Assembly (NCBI GenBank): GCA_009840165.1
Contig: VXOG01000067.1
Location: 406 to 64,405, forward strand
Direction: 5' to 3'
DNA length: 64,000 nucleotides
Source: Chloroflexota bacterium
GTDB lineage: Bacteria; Chloroflexota; Dehalococcoidia; Lucifugimonadales; UBA3495
The notes below the pieces were generated by a model that worked only from the letters and a program-made list of their open reading frames with translations, ran no database searches and was not told the DNA's origin. Below, piece after piece: positions 60,322 to 64,000 of this stretch (positions are counted from its first letter, which is position 1; every line of letters begins with the position of its first letter). The position numbers and the translations under genes are program-made.

Positions 60322-61491
60322 ATGAGCAATCACCCTGTTGACACAGTTATGGACGACGCCATTGCCGGTGTCGTCGCGCGCATTCACGGTACCCCCGAAC
60401 AATCCGTCCTGGCAGTTGCCGGCGCCGGCAACTATGCCCTGGCCTGGTTGCTCGGCGTCGGCGGTGCGTCCCGCACGGTTCTGGAAACTCGCGTCCCCTA
60501 TGGTTACCTGGCAATGACGGATTTTCTGGGCGGGTACGCACCCGACCAGACCGTTTCGACCGACACCGCGCGTCGCATGGCTAAATCGGCCTGGCAGCGA
60601 GGGATGGCTTTGCGCGAGGGCGATGCTCCCATAGTAGGGTTGGGCTGCACCGCGACCATCGCTACTGACCGCACGAAGCGTGGCGACCACCGGGCCTTCA
60701 TTGCCACTTGGGACGAGGCCGGCGTCGTAACCGATGCTGTGACCCTGGAAAAAGGGCTGCGAGACCGGGCCGGCGAAGAAGATGTCGTAAGCCGGCTGGT
60801 AATCGCCGCTTTAGCCCGTGCGTGCGGCGTTGATGCGGAAATCGACCTCCGCTTGGCGCCCGGAGAGAACGTGTCCACGCAGAGGAGCGCCCATGCGGGT
60901 TCCATTCAACTGCTGTTAGACGGTGAAGTCGAGTGGGTGACTGTCCGTCCCGATGGCAGCATAGGCGCGGAGGACGAACCGCCCGTCGCTTTGCTGTCGG
61001 GTTCGTTCAACCCACTACATCGCGGACACATGGAGTTGGCTTCGGCTGCGTCCCAAGCATTAGGCGTTCCGGTATCCTATGAGCTGGCGGTGGTCAACGT
61101 GGATAAGCCACCGCTGGAATTGGATGAGGTTCAACGCCGGGTGGCCCAGTTCCAAGATGCTGGTACGGTGGTGTTGACCAGGGCTGAAACCTTCCACAAA
61201 AAAGCGCAACTTTTCCCGGGTTGCAGGTTCGTACTGGGTTGGGATACCGCTACCCGTTTGATCCAACCCCGATACTACGGCGACTCTGAGTCGGCAATGC
61301 TTACCGCATTGGCGGAAATGTGGGGTTCCGGCTGCCGGTTTTCCGTGGCAGGCAGAATAGATGGTGCGGGCGTGTTTCGTACACTGGCAGACGTAAACCT
61401 GCCGGCGGGTTTCCACCCCCTGTTCGCAGACATACCGGAAAGCGCCTTCCGGTCAGACTTATCATCCACCGCCATTCGTGACGCCGGGTAA
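60322..61491 (+). CDS. CinA/PncC-like domain fused to a nucleotidyltransferase
   Basis: The product has 389 residues. The N-terminal 160 residues resemble the CinA C-terminal (nicotinamide-nucleotide amidase) domain, with VAGAGNYALAWLLGVGGASRT and GLGCTATIATDRTKRGDHRAFIATW. From residue 225, LLSGSFNPLHRGHMELASAA is the HxGH-type nucleotidyltransferase motif; the end has SDLSSTAIRDAG (S-x-T-x-I-R), as in NMN adenylyltransferases. Together they suggest NAD salvage or repair. This two-domain arrangement is seen in scattered lineages. Confidence 0.82.
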   Translation: MSNHPVDTVMDDAIAGVVARIHGTPEQSVLAVAGAGNYALAWLLGVGGASRTVLETRVPYGYLAMTDFLGGYAPDQTVSTDTARRMAKSAWQRGMALREGDAPIVGLGCTATIATDRTKRGDHRAFIATWDEAGVVTDAVTLEKGLRDRAGEEDVVSRLVIAALARACGVDAEIDLRLAPGENVSTQRSAHAGSIQLLLDGEVEWVTVRPDGSIGAEDEPPVALLSGSFNPLHRGHMELASAASQALGVPVSYELAVVNVDKPPLELDEVQRRVAQFQDAGTVVLTRAETFHKKAQLFPGCRFVLGWDTATRLIQPRYYGDSESAMLTALAEMWGSGCRFSVAGRIDGAGVFRTLADVNLPAGFHPLFADIPESAFRSDLSSTAIRDAG

Positions 61492-61500
61492 TCGGGTGAT

Positions 61501-61529
61501 TTGACACCCCAAACGGGCGTTGGTACGAT
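61501..61529 (+). promoter_or_regulatory. Promoter of the nuo operon
   Basis: TTGACA at 61501-61506 and TACGAT at 61524-61529 are 17 bases apart. nuoA starts 37 bases downstream. Confidence 0.75.
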
Positions 61530-61565
61530 TTCGCCGCTTGAGCCTCCATTATTGTACGGCACAGA

Positions 61566-61988
61566 ATGTTGATCCCGACAAGCATCCCGATTCTCCAGGC
61601 CTTTAACCCCACCGCCTACGCCGGCAACTGGCTGGCAGTGGTTATTGCTGTCGTCATCGCCTTGGCTGCCATCGGCGCTATGTTCGCGGGATCGCAGCTT
61701 CTTTCTGCCCGGCGGCGTTCCGCGGAGAAGTTGACGACCTACGAGTGCGGCATTCCGCCCACGCCGTTTGCCTGGTCCAACATCAACATTCGTTTTTACA
61801 TCTTCGCCATCCTGTTCCTCATATTTGACGTGGAGGCGGTGTTCCTGTTCCCGTGGGCGGTGGTGTTCATTAAGGAACAGGCCGCCGGCAACCCGATCCC
61901 GTTCTACGCTATGATCCTCTTCCTGGCGATGTTGTTCTTCGCGGTGATCTACGGGTGGCGCAAGGGGGTGCTCGATTGGCAGAAGTGA
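61566..61988 (+). CDS. nuoA: NADH-quinone oxidoreductase subunit A
   Basis: The product has 140 residues with three membrane helices. [47 protein letters not shown] is the NuoA signature, with the conserved ECG and FDVE. It forms part of the membrane arm of complex I near the quinone site. It overlaps nuoB. Confidence 0.95.
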   Translation: MLIPTSIPILQAFNPTAYAGNWLAVVIAVVIALAAIGAMFAGSQLLSARRRSAEKLTTYECGIPPTPFAWSNINIRFYIFAILFLIFDVEAVFLFPWAVVFIKEQAAGNPIPFYAMILFLAMLFFAVIYGWRKGVLDWQK

Positions 61989-62578
61989 CTTCACAGTCCG
62001 GTGAGACTCCATCACCGTTGTCTCTACCCCCGCAGCCAACCGAGATTATCCTCGGCTCCGGCAACCGGCCCGGCCCCAGCCTGCTCAATCAGGCCACCGA
62101 GGGACGGGTGCCCGGCGTTATCACTACGACCACGGATCAGCTATTTGCCATGGCGCGCAAATCATCCCTGTGGACGTTGAGCTTCGGGCTGGCATGCTGC
62201 GCCATCGAGATGATCTCCACCTACATGGCGCACCATGATTTTGACCGCTTTGGCGTCGTTACCTGGCCATCGCCCCGCCAGGCGGACGTGATGATCGTCG
62301 CCGGCACCGTGGTCAAGAAGATGGCCGAGCCCATTCGCCTGCTCTACGAACAAATGCCGGATCCAAAATGGGTAATTGCAATGGGCAGTTGCGCCACCAA
62401 CGGCGGCCCTTATTACCGTTCCTACTCGGTGGTGATGGGCGTTGACCACATAATTCCGGTGGACGTGTACGTGCCGGGTTGCCCGCCGCGCCCCGAGGCG
62501 TTGCTGTACGGCATCCTCAAACTCCAGGAAAAGATCATGGCCGACGCAGGAGACCATAGTGCCTCGACCGAGACGTAA
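61976..62578 (+). CDS. nuoB: NADH-quinone oxidoreductase subunit B
   Basis: The product has about 200 residues. The N2 [4Fe-4S] cysteines are in [17 protein letters not shown] and [26 protein letters not shown] precedes them. The start is probably TTG 61976 with GGGGGTG upstream, overlapping nuoA; GTG at 61955 or 61985 are alternatives. It passes electrons to quinone. Confidence 0.95.
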   Translation: MAEVTSQSGETPSPLSLPPQPTEIILGSGNRPGPSLLNQATEGRVPGVITTTTDQLFAMARKSSLWTLSFGLACCAIEMISTYMAHHDFDRFGVVTWPSPRQADVMIVAGTVVKKMAEPIRLLYEQMPDPKWVIAMGSCATNGGPYYRSYSVVMGVDHIIPVDVYVPGCPPRPEALLYGILKLQEKIMADAGDHSASTET

Positions 62579-63089
62579 CGCTCCTGACACCGACGCGGAA
62601 CCACCTCCTGATCCTGTCGAACTCTTGTCGGCGGGCCGGCGTGCTACTCTCGATCACGCCATGCGCGTTTTGGACGCTTGGGCCCCCGCTCCCGGCGCTC
62701 TCAGCGATCTGCCCCAGGTAACCGTTCCTGCTGATTCTATAGAGTCTGTTTGTCAGGCTTGTCGAGAAGATCCTGAACTGGACTCCCGGATGCTCCTTTG
62801 CCTGGCGTGCGTGGATTATGAGGAACGGTTTGAGTTGGTGTACTTCCTGCAATCTCTAGCACGAGAGCGTTCGTTGGTTATCAAAACCTCGGTGCCGTAT
62901 GATGCTCCCGCGTTACCTTCAGTCTGCGCCGTCTGGCCTGCCGCAGATTGGTACGAACGGGAAGCACACGACCTGTTCGGAGTTTCCTTCGTAGGAAATC
63001 CCGATCTCTCTCCGTTGCTGCTCTACCCGGAGTTTGAAGGTTTCCCAGGCCGGAAGGAGTACGACTTTTACGACTACCGGGAGTTTTAG
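62559..63089 (+). CDS. nuoC: NADH-quinone oxidoreductase subunit C
   Basis: The product has 176 residues. [40 protein letters not shown] is the NuoC C-terminal signature, in a slightly diverged form (AHDLFG, GNPDL). The N-terminal 40 residues are Pro-rich and variable. It overlaps nuoB by 20 bases and starts at GTG. It belongs to the hydrophilic arm of complex I. Confidence 0.92.
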   Translation: MPRPRRNAPDTDAEPPPDPVELLSAGRRATLDHAMRVLDAWAPAPGALSDLPQVTVPADSIESVCQACREDPELDSRMLLCLACVDYEERFELVYFLQSLARERSLVIKTSVPYDAPALPSVCAVWPAADWYEREAHDLFGVSFVGNPDLSPLLLYPEFEGFPGRKEYDFYDYREF

Positions 63090-63090
63090 T

Positions 63091-63393
63091 TTGACCGGGA
63101 CCCGCGAAAATAACTCCGAGCAGGCGGATGTACCTGTACAGTTGACGGCCCATGTATCGCCCGACGGCCATCGTTTTATCGCCACTGTAGATGGCCTCGA
63201 CTTGGAAGGCAAGGGCAACACCCCTGATGCCGCCCAGGAATCCTTGGTGCAGACAATGCGCAGTTGGCTCGAGCGACTCGACACCACCGGTAAGTTAGGG
63301 GATGCCCTCGGGGTTGACGGTTTGAGCGAAGATACCGAAATCGTCTTGCACTTTGTAGCCGGTAACGAAGAGAATGGGGCGGCTTCCCAATAG
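63091..63393 (+). CDS. Small HicB-like protein inside the nuo operon (first)
   Basis: The product has 100 residues. TTG at 63091, one base after the nuoC stop codon, has GGGAG 8 bases upstream. PVQLTAHVSPDGHRFIATVDGLDLEGKGNTPDAAQESLVQTM follows the strand-strand-strand-helix order of the HicB partial-RNase-H-like fold, but only loosely. No catalytic residues or DNA-binding domain are seen. Its place inside a complex I operon is unusual. Confidence 0.6.
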   Translation: MTGTRENNSEQADVPVQLTAHVSPDGHRFIATVDGLDLEGKGNTPDAAQESLVQTMRSWLERLDTTGKLGDALGVDGLSEDTEIVLHFVAGNEENGAASQ

Positions 63394-63396
63394 GTC

Positions 63397-63687
63397 ATGG
63401 ATCGCATCGTGTACCAAATTGAAGAGTCGCGGGCCGGGTCGGGCTGGTCGGCCCATTGTCCTGAACTTGAAGTGTCCGCTTTCGGGGACAGCCGCGACGA
63501 AGCCCGAATCGCGTTGCGCCGTCAGGTGGGCGATTATTTGGAAGACTGCGAAGAATTGGGGATTCTGGAAGATACGTTGATTGAGGCCGGGTTTTACGAT
63601 AATGGAGAGGTGTGGATGAGCAGTCTGGTGGAACCGCCCGATCCCAGCATTAGGTTCATAGGCTCTCCTTTCCCCACCGGCAAATAA
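63397..63687 (+). CDS. Small HicB-like protein inside the nuo operon (second)
   Basis: The product has 96 residues. [47 protein letters not shown] closely follows the HicB/UPF0150 pattern, with the G-W-x-A-x-(C)-P-E-L motif. The usual HicA toxin is absent. It begins 3 bases after the previous gene and lies 34 bases before nuoD. It may be a paralog of its neighbour. Confidence 0.7.
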   Translation: MDRIVYQIEESRAGSGWSAHCPELEVSAFGDSRDEARIALRRQVGDYLEDCEELGILEDTLIEAGFYDNGEVWMSSLVEPPDPSIRFIGSPFPTGK

Positions 63688-63721
63688 CATATTCTTGGGC
63701 TCTGCTCGGTTACCTGTTCGC

Positions 63722-64000
63722 ATGCTTGAACCAACTAATGCACAAGGAGCGCTTGCTGAACGCGTTGATGCGCAGCCGGTGGAGATGCTGCTCAACATGG
63801 GGCCGCAGCATCCCTCGACCCACGGCGTATTCCGTATGGTCCTCTGGGTTGACGGCGAAAAGGTCGTGGATGTGGAACCCCACATCGGGTACTTGCACCG
63901 GGGCTCCGAGAAACTCTGCGAGGGCGAACAGTACCACCAGATCGTGACGCTGTTTGACCGGATGGATTACATCGGCAACTTCAACAACGAGTTGGCTTAT
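63722..64000 (+). CDS. nuoD: NADH-quinone oxidoreductase subunit D (5' part)
   Basis: 93 codons are present before the window ends. [44 protein letters not shown] and [21 protein letters not shown] are the NuoD N-terminal signatures, including the quinone-pocket His. It is the 49-kDa-type subunit at the quinone site. The first ATG (63722) is used; the first 20 residues are variable. Confidence 0.95.
   Translation, partial: MLEPTNAQGALAERVDAQPVEMLLNMGPQHPSTHGVFRMVLWVDGEKVVDVEPHIGYLHRGSEKLCEGEQYHQIVTLFDRMDYIGNFNNELAY

Overview
The window is one continuous piece of a GC-rich bacterial chromosome, coded densely on both strands and running off the right end inside an NADH dehydrogenase operon. 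The mix of genes fits a Chloroflexota lineage near Dehalococcoidia/SAR202: two luciferase-like flavin monooxygenases, a DUF1501/DUF1800 pair, several NHL/SMP-30/TolB-like propellers, MEP-pathway IspG, riboswitch-controlled cobamide genes, and CinA-like/nucleotidyltransferase and MobA/XdhC genes. There is no rRNA and no intact tRNA, so this placement is inference. I see no prophage, insertion sequence or CRISPR array.

Layout. 0-8 kb: a repeat-containing lipoprotein, DUF1801, an Eis-like acetyltransferase, a PhnB-like protein, two dehydrogenases and a GrdB/PrdB-like selenoprotein. 8-13 kb (minus): two tandem MscS channels behind a tightly packed recF-sir2 pair, and a Fur-family regulator. 13-20 kb (minus): a DUF1800-DUF1501-NHL operon, small metabolic genes, a RelE/HigB-like toxin with an unknown partner, and an SMP-30 propeller. 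20-26 kb: an orphan DNA methyltransferase, thioredoxin reductase, an MBL hydrolase, a class III aminotransferase and a TlpA-like selenoprotein. 26-34.8 kb (minus): a cobamide assembly and salvage operon with promoter, B12 riboswitch and terminator. 35-43 kb: CCA-adding enzyme, ProRS, a VapBC-type pair, and a low-GC frameshifted gene coding for a TPR array joined to a RelE-like domain. 43-50 kb: IspG, an MFS protein, MgtE, XdhC and MocA. 51-61 kb: flavin monooxygenases, acyl-CoA-type enzymes, and a HEPN-like gene coupled to a peroxiredoxin-like selenoprotein. 61.5-64 kb: nuoABC, two small HicB-like genes, and the start of nuoD.

The strongest result is three separate genes read through an in-frame TGA, at 7054, 25895 and 54369 (minus). 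Each TGA falls exactly where the family has its redox-active Cys, giving Thr-Sec-Pro-Leu-Cys, Trp-Sec-Pro-His-Cys and Trp-Sec-Pro-Tyr-Cys. Each is followed at once by a hairpin shaped like a bacterial SECIS, with GU in the apical loop. In two of them the loop is AGUUG at exactly the same offset (+17 to +21). These genes would normally be called truncated or split. Together they point to a selenocysteine-using organism whose selA/selB/selC/selD lie outside the window.

Other notable items are two families of intergenic palindromes (GTAGGGGC-type and CCCTCTCC-type), a possible tetrapyrrole-binding protein as first gene of the B12 operon, and a structured intergenic region at 51.0-51.5 kb with a minus-strand promoter.
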